NCBI RefSeq assembly: GCF_012689525.1
Contig: NZ_CP051516.1
Coordinates: 2,728,001-2,792,000 of the forward strand
Source: Paraburkholderia aromaticivorans
GTDB taxonomy: Bacteria > Pseudomonadota > Gammaproteobacteria > Burkholderiales > Burkholderiaceae
Reading direction: 5' to 3'
Length of the DNA: 64,000 nucleotides
Shown here: positions 43,163 through 51,687 of the stretch, in pieces
Numbering within the stretch: position 1 is the first letter of the stretch
Layout of the letters: the number at the start of each line of letters is the position of its first letter
Made by a program: the position numbers and the translations under genes
Notes under the pieces: model-generated
The model's input: the letters and a program-made list of their open reading frames with translations, nothing else
Told to the model about the DNA's origin: nothing
Database searches by the model: none

Positions 43163-44326
43163 TCAGGATGCGGCCGAAACGTAATCCGCCAGGCGAGCCA
43201 GCATCGCATCGCAATCGCGCAATTGCTCCACGGTGACGAATTCGTCCGGCTTATGCCCTTGGTCCATGCTGCCGGGTCCGCAGACCACGGTTGGAATGCC
43301 CGCCTGATCGAAGAGGCCGCCTTCGGTGCCGAATGCGACCGTGCCGAACTCGATAGAGCCGCTGAGCAGCGCCAGAAGACGCGCCGCGTCGCTGTCGGGA
43401 GAAGTGGCCAATCCCGGATAGGCAGACAGCGGTTGCAGGCGGATGTCGGTGTCGGACTTCACTGCGCGCATCTTCGGTAGCAACTCGGCCTCGGCGTAGG
43501 TCTGCAACTGGTCGGCTACCTGGTTTGCGTCGAAGCCAGGCAGCGCGCGCACTTCGAAGTCGAACTCGCATTCGGCCGGCACGATGTTGAGCGCACGGCC
43601 GCCGTTGATCACGCCCGTCTGCACGGTCGAGAACGGCGGATCGAATCGCTCGTCGTGATGTTCGGGCTGCGCCAACTGCTCGCCGATCTCTTCCAGACGG
43701 CCGATCATCCGCGCCGCGTATTGGATGGCGTTGACGCCATACGGCGCATAGGCCGAATGGCAAGGCGCGCCTTTCACCTGACAGCGCATCGCCAGCTTGC
43801 CCTTGTGGCCCAGTACCGGCTTAAGCCCGGTCGGCTCGCCGATCAGGCACAGGGCCGGCTTGTGCGCACGCTGCGCCAATTCCGCGAGCATGGGTCGCAC
43901 CCCGAGGCATCCAACTTCTTCGTCGTACGAAAAAGCGAGGTGGACCGGCAGCTTCAACTCGTGTTCGAGCAACCCGGGCACCGCCGCCAGCACCGAAGCG
44001 ATAAACCCCTTCATGTCGGCCGTGCCGCGGCCATATAACCGCCCGTCGCGCTCGGTGAGGCGAAAAGGATCGACGGTCCATGCCTGGCCATCGACGGGCA
44101 CCACGTCGGTATGGCCGGACAGCACGATGCCGCCGCCCTCACGCGGACCGATGGTCGCGAACAGATTCGCCTTGGTGCGTTCGGCGTTGTAGAACAACTC
44201 GCTCTCGACACCGAGCTGATCGAGGTAACGTCGGATGAATTCGATCATGTCCAGATTGGAGTCGCGGCTGACCGTGGCGAAGCCGATCAGCCGTTCGAGC
44301 AGCGCGCGGCTAGATCTGTCATTCAT
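43163..44326 (-). CDS. M20-family amidohydrolase (acetylornithine deacetylase-like)
   Basis: 387 residues of the ArgE/DapE group. The metal ligands are visible in SGHTDVVPVDGQAW, GRGTADMKGF, YDEEVGCLGVRPM and GEPTGL, plus the C-terminal CGPGSMDQGHKPDEF. It hydrolyses an N-acyl amide with zinc or cobalt. The operon context (RidA, DUF1028, permease, flavoprotein) argues for a degradation enzyme, not arginine synthesis, so I leave the symbol out. It overlaps the DUF1028 gene by eight bases. Confidence 0.9.
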   Translation of the reverse strand: MNDRSSRALLERLIGFATVSRDSNLDMIEFIRRYLDQLGVESELFYNAERTKANLFATIGPREGGGIVLSGHTDVVPVDGQAWTVDPFRLTERDGRLYGRGTADMKGFIASVLAAVPGLLEHELKLPVHLAFSYDEEVGCLGVRPMLAELAQRAHKPALCLIGEPTGLKPVLGHKGKLAMRCQVKGAPCHSAYAPYGVNAIQYAARMIGRLEEIGEQLAQPEHHDERFDPPFSTVQTGVINGGRALNIVPAECEFDFEVRALPGFDANQVADQLQTYAEAELLPKMRAVKSDTDIRLQPLSAYPGLATSPDSDAARLLALLSGSIEFGTVAFGTEGGLFDQAGIPTVVCGPGSMDQGHKPDEFVTVEQLRDCDAMLARLADYVSAAS

Positions 44327-44996
44327 TGCCGGGCACTCCGTAGCTCGGCGCGGCGGTCGGATTCAACGCTCGGGTCAGGTAGTCCTGCATCTGCGGCCGA
44401 TACGCTTGCCATAGGCCGTCGAGCTGGCCGATGGGGTCGTCATCCGCCCAATCGACCCGCAAATCGACGATCGGCCAGCTCACGTCGCCCACGATCTTGA
44501 GCGCCGCCGAATGCACGGGCCCGGCTTCGCCGCCGGCGGCTATCGCGGCATGCATGCCCGCGAGCAGGCGATCGGCAAGCGTGCCGGATGCCTGCTCGAA
44601 CGCCGGAAGCATGGCCTCGATCACTTCGACGCCAACGAGCATGTTGCCTGCCGCTACACACTGCTTGCCGGCGACGGCGTGATACGTGCCCAGCGCTTCC
44701 TTGCCGCTAAAGAACGCCGTTCGGCCCTGCGCGTCGATCACTGTGACCTGGCGGTATTCGCTCCACTCGCTCGCACCGAGCACGCGGTCCAATGCCGCGG
44801 CGGGATCGAGTTGCCCGTGCTCCAGAAGATCGAGAATCTGCGGGCCTAGCGCGGGCAGCGTGATGTTCTGCGTCGCCACCGCGCCCACGCCTGCGCGGAC
44901 CCACGGGCATCGAGCGCCCACCGCGATGCTGGACGAACTGATCGCAATTCCAAGCTGCCCGGACTCCGGACAACGTCCGACGATTGAGAATGTCAT
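44319..44996 (-). CDS. DUF1028 Ntn-type amidohydrolase-like protein
   Basis: 225 residues. The DUF1028 signature FSIVGRCPESGQLGIAISSSSIAVGARCPWVRAGVGAVATQNI appears in the first 45 residues (FSIVGRCPESG and GARCPWVRAGVG are diagnostic). The Thr/Ser-rich start resembles Ntn hydrolases, but the reaction is unproven. The start is the ATG at 44996. It is commonly found beside RidA and M20 genes, as here. Probably cytoplasmic. Confidence 0.87.
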   Translation of the reverse strand: MTFSIVGRCPESGQLGIAISSSSIAVGARCPWVRAGVGAVATQNITLPALGPQILDLLEHGQLDPAAALDRVLGASEWSEYRQVTVIDAQGRTAFFSGKEALGTYHAVAGKQCVAAGNMLVGVEVIEAMLPAFEQASGTLADRLLAGMHAAIAAGGEAGPVHSAALKIVGDVSWPIVDLRVDWADDDPIGQLDGLWQAYRPQMQDYLTRALNPTAAPSYGVPGNE

Positions 44997-45006
44997 GTTC
45001 CGCTCC

Positions 45007-45444
45007 TCAGGCTTTCGGCGGCGTCCATCCATCCGGAATGACCGCGACGACGTCGATCTCCATCAACCACTGCGGCTGACCCAATGCGACCACCACCAGG
45101 CCGGTCGAAATAGGAAACACGCCCTTCAACCACTTTCCGACTTCCTGATAGACCGGCTCGCGGTAGCGGATGTCGGTCAGGAACGTCGTCGTCTTGACGA
45201 TGTGGGACAGGTCGCTGCCCGCTTCTTCCAGTAACTGCTTCACGTTCTTCATCGCTTGCTCGGCCTGGGCGCGCGGATCGCCGATGCCGACCAGGCGGCC
45301 GTCGAAATCCGTGCCCACCTGACCGCGCACATAGACCGTGTTGCCGGCGCGCACGGCCTGGCAAAGATCGTTGTCGAGCGTCTGGTTCGGATATGTATCC
45401 TTCGTGTTGAACATGCGGATACGGGTATGCGTAGGTTGGTTCAT
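45007..45444 (-). CDS. RidA-family protein lacking the conserved arginine
   Basis: 145 residues from the ATG at 45444 (a TTG at 45447 precedes it). The Rid fold is clear: NTVYVRGQVGTDFDGRLVGIGDPRAQAEQAMKNVKQLLEEAGSDL is present in short pieces (GQVGTD, AQAEQAMKNV), then VVVALGQPQWLMEIDVVAVIP. The Arg that anchors imine hydrolysis in RidA (in a PARSxV context) is replaced here (PISTGLVVVA). So this belongs to the Rid4-7-type subgroups, often found in catabolic operons without deaminase activity. It lies in the FMO-M20 operon. Confidence 0.88.
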   Translation of the reverse strand: MNQPTHTRIRMFNTKDTYPNQTLDNDLCQAVRAGNTVYVRGQVGTDFDGRLVGIGDPRAQAEQAMKNVKQLLEEAGSDLSHIVKTTTFLTDIRYREPVYQEVGKWLKGVFPISTGLVVVALGQPQWLMEIDVVAVIPDGWTPPKA

Positions 45445-45497
45445 CAATGCACCTTAATGCTAGGAAGAAATGGATCGCGGATTAGAGAGCGTACGCA

Positions 45498-46856
45498 TCA
45501 ATTCACGCCGAACTCGCTGACTTTGTGGACGCGTGAATCGGCGGATGTGTTTTCAACGCTTTCAACGCTTTCCTCGCCGCAGCTCTGTGCCTGGTGTTGC
45601 GCGTCGCCGTAATAAGCCGCGTATTTGCGCTGCGTGACGATGTGATCAGCGATGTGCTTCGCGTCATGCCACACGCCCCAGATGAATGCGGAGCCACGGC
45701 GCGATAGCCAGGGCAGACCGAGGAAATAAATGCCAGGCTCCTTCGATACGCCGCGCTGATGTTTCGGCTTACCCTTTTCATCGAAGGCGTTGACGTTCAA
45801 CCAGCTGAAATCGACGGCATAACCGGTTGCCCAGATAATCGACGTCACGCCGGCTTTCGCCAGATCGAGATCGTGCAACGGGTGCGTCACGCATTCCGGA
45901 TCCGCGGGAATGACGCGCGCTTCAGGCTCTTCGGGAAGATCGAGACCGTTGCGCTCGGCATAGGCGTCGGCCGCATCCAGCAGCGACAGATAGTTTTCGT
46001 CGCCGCGCGCGATGTTCTCCGCGAGATCCGCTTCGAAGGTCACCACGCCGTCATCGAACGATTTCGTCAGACCCACGAGCGTGATGCCCTGATTCGCGAG
46101 ACGCCGGAAGTCCACCGTATGGCCGCCGCGCGAACCGCTCACCGCAATCGTGACGTGCTCCCTGCCCGGCTTCATGACCTCTGCATCCCATTCGCCGAGC
46201 ACGCCGAGCCACCAGCAGAAGTCGCGGCCGCGATAGCCGCGCGGCGGACGATCGTGCGCGCCGACCGACAGATAGACGCGCTTACCCGCGCGTTGCAACT
46301 CGTCCGCGATTTGCACGCCCGACGATCCCGCACCGACCACCAGCACGCCCCCTTCGGGCAATTGATCGGGATTGCGATAGTCGGCGGAATGAATCTGCGT
46401 AAGACTCGAATCTTGCGGCGCGATGGGCGGAATGACGGCACGCTGGAAAGGCCCGGTTGCGACCACCACGCGATTGGCCTCGATCGTGCCTTCCGAGGTT
46501 TCGACGGTGAAGCCCTGCCGCCCCGCATTGCGCACGACCTTCTTCACTTCCACGCCAGTGCGGATCGGCGCTTCGAACTTCTTCGCATAAGCGACGAAAT
46601 AATCCGCGACCTGCTCCTTCGAAGCGAATGCGTCGGGATTGAAGTCCGCGAACTCGAGATTGGGAAAACGATCGTGCCACGCGGGGCCATTGGCAACCAG
46701 CGAATCCCAGCGTCCCGTGCGCCAGCGCTCGGCGATACGGGCGCGTTCCAGCACGAGATGCGGCACGCCAAGCTTGCTCAGATGTTCGCTGATGGCGACG
46801 CCGGCCTGACCGGCGCCGACTACGAGCGTGTCGATTGACGTTGTTTCCACTGTCAT
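45498..46856 (-). CDS. FAD-dependent monooxygenase (CzcO/FMO-like)
   Basis: 452 residues. The FAD Rossmann motif is VVGAGQAGVAISEHLSKLG (12-30) and the NADPH motif is VLVVGAGSSGVQIADELQRAG. Both match flavin-containing monooxygenases of the CzcO type. It would hydroxylate or N-oxygenate a substrate with NADPH and O2. First gene of the leftward operon and divergent from the LysR gene at 47122. The Baeyer-Villiger motif FxGxxxHxxxW was not evident. Confidence 0.88.
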   Translation of the reverse strand: MTVETTSIDTLVVGAGQAGVAISEHLSKLGVPHLVLERARIAERWRTGRWDSLVANGPAWHDRFPNLEFADFNPDAFASKEQVADYFVAYAKKFEAPIRTGVEVKKVVRNAGRQGFTVETSEGTIEANRVVVATGPFQRAVIPPIAPQDSSLTQIHSADYRNPDQLPEGGVLVVGAGSSGVQIADELQRAGKRVYLSVGAHDRPPRGYRGRDFCWWLGVLGEWDAEVMKPGREHVTIAVSGSRGGHTVDFRRLANQGITLVGLTKSFDDGVVTFEADLAENIARGDENYLSLLDAADAYAERNGLDLPEEPEARVIPADPECVTHPLHDLDLAKAGVTSIIWATGYAVDFSWLNVNAFDEKGKPKHQRGVSKEPGIYFLGLPWLSRRGSAFIWGVWHDAKHIADHIVTQRKYAAYYGDAQHQAQSCGEESVESVENTSADSRVHKVSEFGVN

Positions 46857-47035
46857 GGCTGTGTCCTTCTAAAAAAGGCGGAATATTTCGATTTGATCGC
46901 GGCGTCGCGGCCTTTGAGCGCCTCGCAATCGTTGCAGACCAGGTCGTGTTTTCCGACAATGCGTTGCCGCCCGGTCCGTTGTCTCTCGTAAAAATCTACG
47001 CGCCCTATCAGAATTTGAAAAATATATTTAAAAAA

Positions 47036-47061
47036 TGCATAGCATCGGATTTACCTATGCA
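47036..47061. promoter_or_regulatory. inverted repeat TGCATAG-N12-CTATGCA in the divergent gap
   Basis: Arms 47036-47042 and 47055-47061 are exact reverse complements. The repeat lies between the monooxygenase operon and the LysR gene. The half-site TGCATAGG occurs again at 48088-48095, upstream of the Rieske gene. Probable LysR binding sites. Confidence 0.5.
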
Positions 47062-47121
47062 AGGCTTTTTGACCAATTCACAATGCCGCCCATTGGAGAC
47101 CTGGAACACGGAGCGTCGTCG

Positions 47122-48048
47122 ATGGAGAGTCAACCGTTACGCTACTCGTTGCGTCAGTTGCGCTATTTCGTGGTCACTGCGGAAGTGCTGTCCTTCACCG
47201 CCGCCGCGAAGCGCCTGCACATTTCACAGCCGTCGATCTCGACGGCGCTCGCGGATCTCGAAGTATCATTCGGCGTGCAACTCTTCATACGGCATCACGC
47301 GAGCGGTCTCTCGCTCACGCAAGCCGGTCGCGATCTGCTCGGGCAAGCGCGCAATCTTCTGAAGTTTGCAGAGGAATTGCAGACGACCGCGAAGGAAATG
47401 GACGGCGGCATGACGGGCGCCATCACGCTCGGCTGCCTCGTCTCGCTTGCGCCGCCGCTCATGCCGCGGCTAATCAGCCGATTCATCGACGAGCACGCGG
47501 GCATCTCGTTCCGCACTGTCGAGGCGCATCAGGATGGCCTCTTACGCGGCCTGCACGACGGCTCGCTCGACATTGCCCTCACCTACAGCCTCGACCTGAC
47601 CGAGGAGATCGCCTTCACGCCGCTGCTCTCACTGCCGCCCTATGCGATCCTGCCGAAGACGCATCGTCTAGCACGCGCGCGCAAGGTATCGCTCGCCGAC
47701 CTCTTGTCCGAGCCGTATGTGATGCTCGACCTGCCGCACAGCCGCGAGTATTTCGCCGCACTCTTCGATTCGGTGGGCAGCCGTCCCGTGCCCGCGTTCC
47801 GTTCGTCGCAGCCGGAGGTCGTGCGCGGCATGGTGGCCAACGGTCTCGGCTACAGCCTCCTGAACTTTCCGCTCAAATCGAATCGCACTGTGGATGGCGA
47901 AGAGTTCGTCATTAAGCGTTTCAAAGACAACGTCAATGCAACGATGCTCGGCATCGCGCAATCGCGCACGATGAAGCCGCGCCAGGTTGTGCATCGCTTC
48001 GCGTCGTTCTGCGAGACCTATATCCAGAGGCTGCATTTCGACGCATGA
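47122..48048 (+). CDS. LysR-family regulator
   Basis: 308 residues. HTH: LRYFVVTAEVLSFTAAAKRLHISQPSISTALADLE shown in pieces (SFTAAAKRLHISQPSIS), followed by the effector domain (TGAITLGCLVSLAPPLMPRLISRF). The start is the ATG at 47122 with GGAGCG upstream; an ATG at 47035 is in frame but leads into the inverted repeat. It lies between the monooxygenase operon (divergent) and the Rieske/ABC genes (same direction) and could control both. Confidence 0.9.
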   Translation: MESQPLRYSLRQLRYFVVTAEVLSFTAAAKRLHISQPSISTALADLEVSFGVQLFIRHHASGLSLTQAGRDLLGQARNLLKFAEELQTTAKEMDGGMTGAITLGCLVSLAPPLMPRLISRFIDEHAGISFRTVEAHQDGLLRGLHDGSLDIALTYSLDLTEEIAFTPLLSLPPYAILPKTHRLARARKVSLADLLSEPYVMLDLPHSREYFAALFDSVGSRPVPAFRSSQPEVVRGMVANGLGYSLLNFPLKSNRTVDGEEFVIKRFKDNVNATMLGIAQSRTMKPRQVVHRFASFCETYIQRLHFDA

Positions 48049-48230
48049 TGAGGCAAGCGCGATTGTCTGCTTCAAGCCTGCGCACGCTGCATAGGCAAAA
48101 GCTTTGCTTTGTATCTGAAAACAATATTTTGGCTTGCAATTTGGCTTGATAGATTGGTGTGCATGTTGAGCGCTACGCCGTAAAGCCTCGCGTTGACGCG
48201 CTCTCACCGTGACGAATCAAGGGGGACACC

Positions 48231-49394
48231 ATGGCCAACCCGGCAAGGACGATCGCAGTGCAAGCACTTGTCGACGAACTGCAGACGGGTTGCGAACGGC
48301 CATTCGGCGATGCGCATGCGATGCCGCCCGGCGTCTATACGTCGCCCGAATTCCTCACACTGGAAGAGCGCGCTATATTCGAGCGTGAATGGCAATGCGT
48401 CGGCCGCGCCAGTGCGCTCAAAGTGCCCGGCGATTACATGACGGCGCGGCTCGGAGCGCAACCGATCGTCGTATTGCGCAACGAACAGATGCAGCTCAAG
48501 GCGATGTCGAATGTGTGCCTGCATCGCATGTCGGTGCTGCTCGAAGGACGTGGCAACGTGCGCCGCATCGTCTGCCCCTATCACGCGTGGAACTATTCGC
48601 TGGACGGCGCATTGCAAGGCGCGCCGCTCATGGATCGGCAAGAGAGTTTTTGCAAGGAAAGCTACAGGCTGCCCACCGTACGCTGTGAAGAATGGCAAGG
48701 CTGGATCTACGTGACACTCGACGAACACGCGCCGCCCGTTCAGGCGCAGCTCGCCAGACTGAGTGAACTCATCGGCGCATACGGCATGTCGGACTACATC
48801 GAAACTTTCCATGAAGAGCACGTGTGGGACACGAACTGGAAGATCCTCGCGGAAAACTTCATGGAAAGCTACCACCTGCCCATGCTGCATCGCGCGACGG
48901 TAGGACCGCATTCGCGGCTTGAAGAAATGGAATGCCCGCCGGGTTATCCCGCCTTCAACTATCACTGGATCACCAAGGAAGCGTCATTGCCCATCGGCAA
49001 CGCGCATCCGGACAACACGCGCCTCACGGGACATTGGCGCAAGACCACGGCGCTGCTCGCGATCTACCCGACGCATCTCGTCACGCTGACGCCGGGTTAC
49101 TTCTGGTATCTCGTGCTGCAGCCTCAAGGCGTGGAGCGCGTGCATATCCGCTTCGGCGGCGGCCTTGCGCCGGAGTTCATCGCCGATCCCGAGGCCAACG
49201 CGCATATGACGACGTTGAAGAAGCTGCTCGACGAAGTGAACGCGGAAGATAAACGCGGCGTGGAAGCCGTCTTTCACGGCGTGCATGCGCCGCTCGCGAA
49301 GCCCGGTCACCTGAGCCCTCTCGAACGTCCCAACTATGACTTCGCGCGCTATATCGCCAGCAAGATCGGCGCGACGCCGCTTGGCACGCATTGA
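48231..49394 (+). CDS. Rieske monooxygenase of the CntA/GbcA (quaternary amine) type
   Basis: 387 residues. Rieske ligands: Cys96-His98 (CLHRM) and Cys115-His118 (CPYHAW). The mononuclear iron ligands are His215 and His220 in ESYHLPMLH. The usual bridging Asp before the first His is Glu212 here, as in carnitine monooxygenase CntA. It probably splits a quaternary or methylated amine (carnitine, betaine or choline-like). No reductase gene is next to it; the reductase must come from elsewhere. The ABC importer genes follow directly, and the LysR gene precedes. Confidence 0.9.
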   Translation: MANPARTIAVQALVDELQTGCERPFGDAHAMPPGVYTSPEFLTLEERAIFEREWQCVGRASALKVPGDYMTARLGAQPIVVLRNEQMQLKAMSNVCLHRMSVLLEGRGNVRRIVCPYHAWNYSLDGALQGAPLMDRQESFCKESYRLPTVRCEEWQGWIYVTLDEHAPPVQAQLARLSELIGAYGMSDYIETFHEEHVWDTNWKILAENFMESYHLPMLHRATVGPHSRLEEMECPPGYPAFNYHWITKEASLPIGNAHPDNTRLTGHWRKTTALLAIYPTHLVTLTPGYFWYLVLQPQGVERVHIRFGGGLAPEFIADPEANAHMTTLKKLLDEVNAEDKRGVEAVFHGVHAPLAKPGHLSPLERPNYDFARYIASKIGATPLGTH

Positions 49395-49426
49395 TTACGA
49401 CGCACCATCGACAGGACGCGATCACG

Positions 49427-50605
49427 ATGTCAAACCCTTCTTTCATTTCGTTCTCGGGCGTGAGCAAATCGTACGACGGCGCCCAATACGTCGTCGATGA
49501 CTTGAACCTCGACGTGCGCAAGGGAGAATTCCTGTCGCTGCTCGGCCCGTCCGGTTCGGGTAAGACGACTACGCTCATGATGCTCGCGGGATTCGAATCG
49601 CCCACGCACGGCGAGATTCGCCTCGACGGCCGCCGGCTCGACGACAAGCCGCCGCATCAGCGCGACATCGGCATGGTGTTTCAGAACTACGCGCTCTTTC
49701 CCCATCTGACGATTGCGGAGAACGTCGCGTTTCCGCTCTCCGTGCGGCGCGTCAGCCGTGCTGACCAGAAAACGCGCGTGAAGCGCGCGCTCGAAATGAT
49801 CGAGCTGCCGCATCTGGCGAACCGGCGTCCCGCGCAGCTCTCCGGCGGACAGCAGCAGCGCGTGGCGCTCGCGCGCGCGCTCGTGTTCGAGCCGAGTGTC
49901 GTGCTGATGGACGAGCCGCTCGGCGCGCTCGACAAGCGCCTGCGCGAAACCATGCAATACGAAATCATGCGTCTGCATCGCGAGTTGTCGCTGACGATCG
50001 TCTACGTGACGCACGATCAGGCCGAAGCGCTGACCATGTCGGACCGCGTCGCCGTGTTCTCCGACGGCCGGATTCAGCAAGCCGCCACGCCCAGCGAACT
50101 CTACGAGAACGCGCAGAACGCCTTCGTCGCGAACTTCGTCGGCGAGAACAACGGGCTGACTGGGCGCGTCGTCAGTGTGGGCGAGGACTGGGCGACGCTC
50201 GCGCTCTCGGACGGCAGCGTCATTCGCGGCCGCAGCGAACCCGGCCTGCGCGCGGGTGACGAAGCGATGCTGGCGCTGCGCCCCGAACGCGCGCATATCC
50301 CGAGCGAAGGCGCGCACGTCGATGAACACAGCAACGTGGTGCGCGCACATGTCCAGGAACTGGTGTATTGCGGCGATCATCACCGCGTGCACCTCGCGCT
50401 CGGTTCGCGCGATTCCTTTGTCGTGAAAGTGCCCAATACACAGCGCCATGCGCTGCCTTCGCCCGGCAGCGAGATCGAGATCGCATGGCGCCACGACGAC
50501 TGCAAGATTCTCGCGATGAGCGTGCCACGTAGCGCGCCCGTGATCCCCGCATCCACCCCGCTCTCACCCTCCATCATCACGACCGCACCTGCAGGAGCCA
50601 ACTAA
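49427..50605 (+). CDS. ABC transporter ATP-binding protein (PotA-like)
   Basis: 392 residues. Walker A LLGPSGSGKTT (about 39-49), signature LSGGQQQRVALARAL, Walker B VVLMDEPLGALDK, and H-loop VTHDQ; the C-terminal TOBE domain is about 280-370. It belongs to the spermidine/putrescine-type CUT1/PotA importers. The start is the ATG at 49427; a TTG upstream at 49391 is unlikely. It begins 32 bases after the Rieske stop and is the first of four importer genes. Confidence 0.92.
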   Translation: MSNPSFISFSGVSKSYDGAQYVVDDLNLDVRKGEFLSLLGPSGSGKTTTLMMLAGFESPTHGEIRLDGRRLDDKPPHQRDIGMVFQNYALFPHLTIAENVAFPLSVRRVSRADQKTRVKRALEMIELPHLANRRPAQLSGGQQQRVALARALVFEPSVVLMDEPLGALDKRLRETMQYEIMRLHRELSLTIVYVTHDQAEALTMSDRVAVFSDGRIQQAATPSELYENAQNAFVANFVGENNGLTGRVVSVGEDWATLALSDGSVIRGRSEPGLRAGDEAMLALRPERAHIPSEGAHVDEHSNVVRAHVQELVYCGDHHRVHLALGSRDSFVVKVPNTQRHALPSPGSEIEIAWRHDDCKILAMSVPRSAPVIPASTPLSPSIITTAPAGAN

Positions 50606-50606
50606 A

Positions 50607-51662
50607 ATGCGCACTCTCATCAAAACACAAAACGTCGCACTCGCAGTACTCGCAGCAGCCGCTTTTACCACCGCGACCACCCAGGCGGCGGAAACGCTCT
50701 CCGTCGTGACCTTCGGCGGTGCATACGAAGCGGCGGCAAAGAAGGCCTATTTCGAACCGTTCACCCAGGCCACCGGCATCGGCTTCTCGACCGAATCGTA
50801 TGACGGCGGCCTGGCGAAGCTCTCCGCGATGGAGCAGGCGAAGAACACCACGTGGGACCTGATCGACCTCGAAACGAACGATGCGATCACCGCCTGCGAC
50901 GAAGGCCTTCTGCAGAAGTTCGACAAGAAGACGATCGGCAAGACGAGCGACTTCATCCCCGGAACGATCAGCGATTGCGCGGTCGCGAGCATGGTCTGGT
51001 CCACGGTCTACGCGTACGACGCGAGCAAGCTCAAGACCGCCCCGACCACCCTCAACGACTTCTTCGATCTGCAGAAATTCCCGGGCAAGCGCGGCCTGCG
51101 CAAGTCGCCGAAGGTCACCATGGAATGGGCGTTGATTGCGGACGGCGTCGATCCGAAGGACGTCTACAAAGTGCTCGGGACGCCCGCCGGCGTGGATCGC
51201 GCGTTCAAGAAGCTCGACACGATCAAGCCGAACATCGTGTGGTGGGAAGCGGGTGCCCAGGCGCCGCAGTTGCTCGCGGACGGCGCGGTCGTGATGACGC
51301 AGGCCTACAACGGCCGCATTTCCGACGCCGCGAAGAAGGACAACAAGCCATTCAAGACCGTGTGGGACGCGCAGGTCTACGACTTCGACTGGTGGGCCGT
51401 TCCGACGGGCGCGAAGCACGCCGACGCCGCCGCGAAATTCATCGCCTCCGCTTCGCAGCCGAAGGCGTATGCGGATCTGTCGAAGTACATCGCCTATGCG
51501 CCGCCGCGCAAGGACGCGATCGCGCTGATCGACAAGCAACGCCTCGCCGATCTGCCGACCGCGCCCGAGAACTTCAAGCGCGCCTTGCAGATCAACGCGA
51601 ACTTCTGGGCCGACAACGCGGACCAGATCAATAAGCGCTTCCAGGTGTGGCTGACGCAGTAA
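50607..51662 (+). CDS. periplasmic substrate-binding protein (PotD/PotF-like)
   Basis: 351 residues with a signal peptide (about 1-27, VALAVLAAAAFTTATTQAA). The mature part starts ETLSVVTFGGAYEAAAKKAYFEPF, typical of polyamine and amine-binding proteins, and contains WDLIDLETNDAITACDEGLL and VVWWEAGAQAPQLLADGAVVMTQAYNG in short form. It delivers the substrate to the two permeases. GGAGCC precedes the ATG. Substrate is probably the amine cleaved by the Rieske enzyme (inference). Confidence 0.92.
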   Translation: MRTLIKTQNVALAVLAAAAFTTATTQAAETLSVVTFGGAYEAAAKKAYFEPFTQATGIGFSTESYDGGLAKLSAMEQAKNTTWDLIDLETNDAITACDEGLLQKFDKKTIGKTSDFIPGTISDCAVASMVWSTVYAYDASKLKTAPTTLNDFFDLQKFPGKRGLRKSPKVTMEWALIADGVDPKDVYKVLGTPAGVDRAFKKLDTIKPNIVWWEAGAQAPQLLADGAVVMTQAYNGRISDAAKKDNKPFKTVWDAQVYDFDWWAVPTGAKHADAAAKFIASASQPKAYADLSKYIAYAPPRKDAIALIDKQRLADLPTAPENFKRALQINANFWADNADQINKRFQVWLTQ

Positions 51663-51687
51663 TACAACCGTCCGACGAGAGCCCGAC

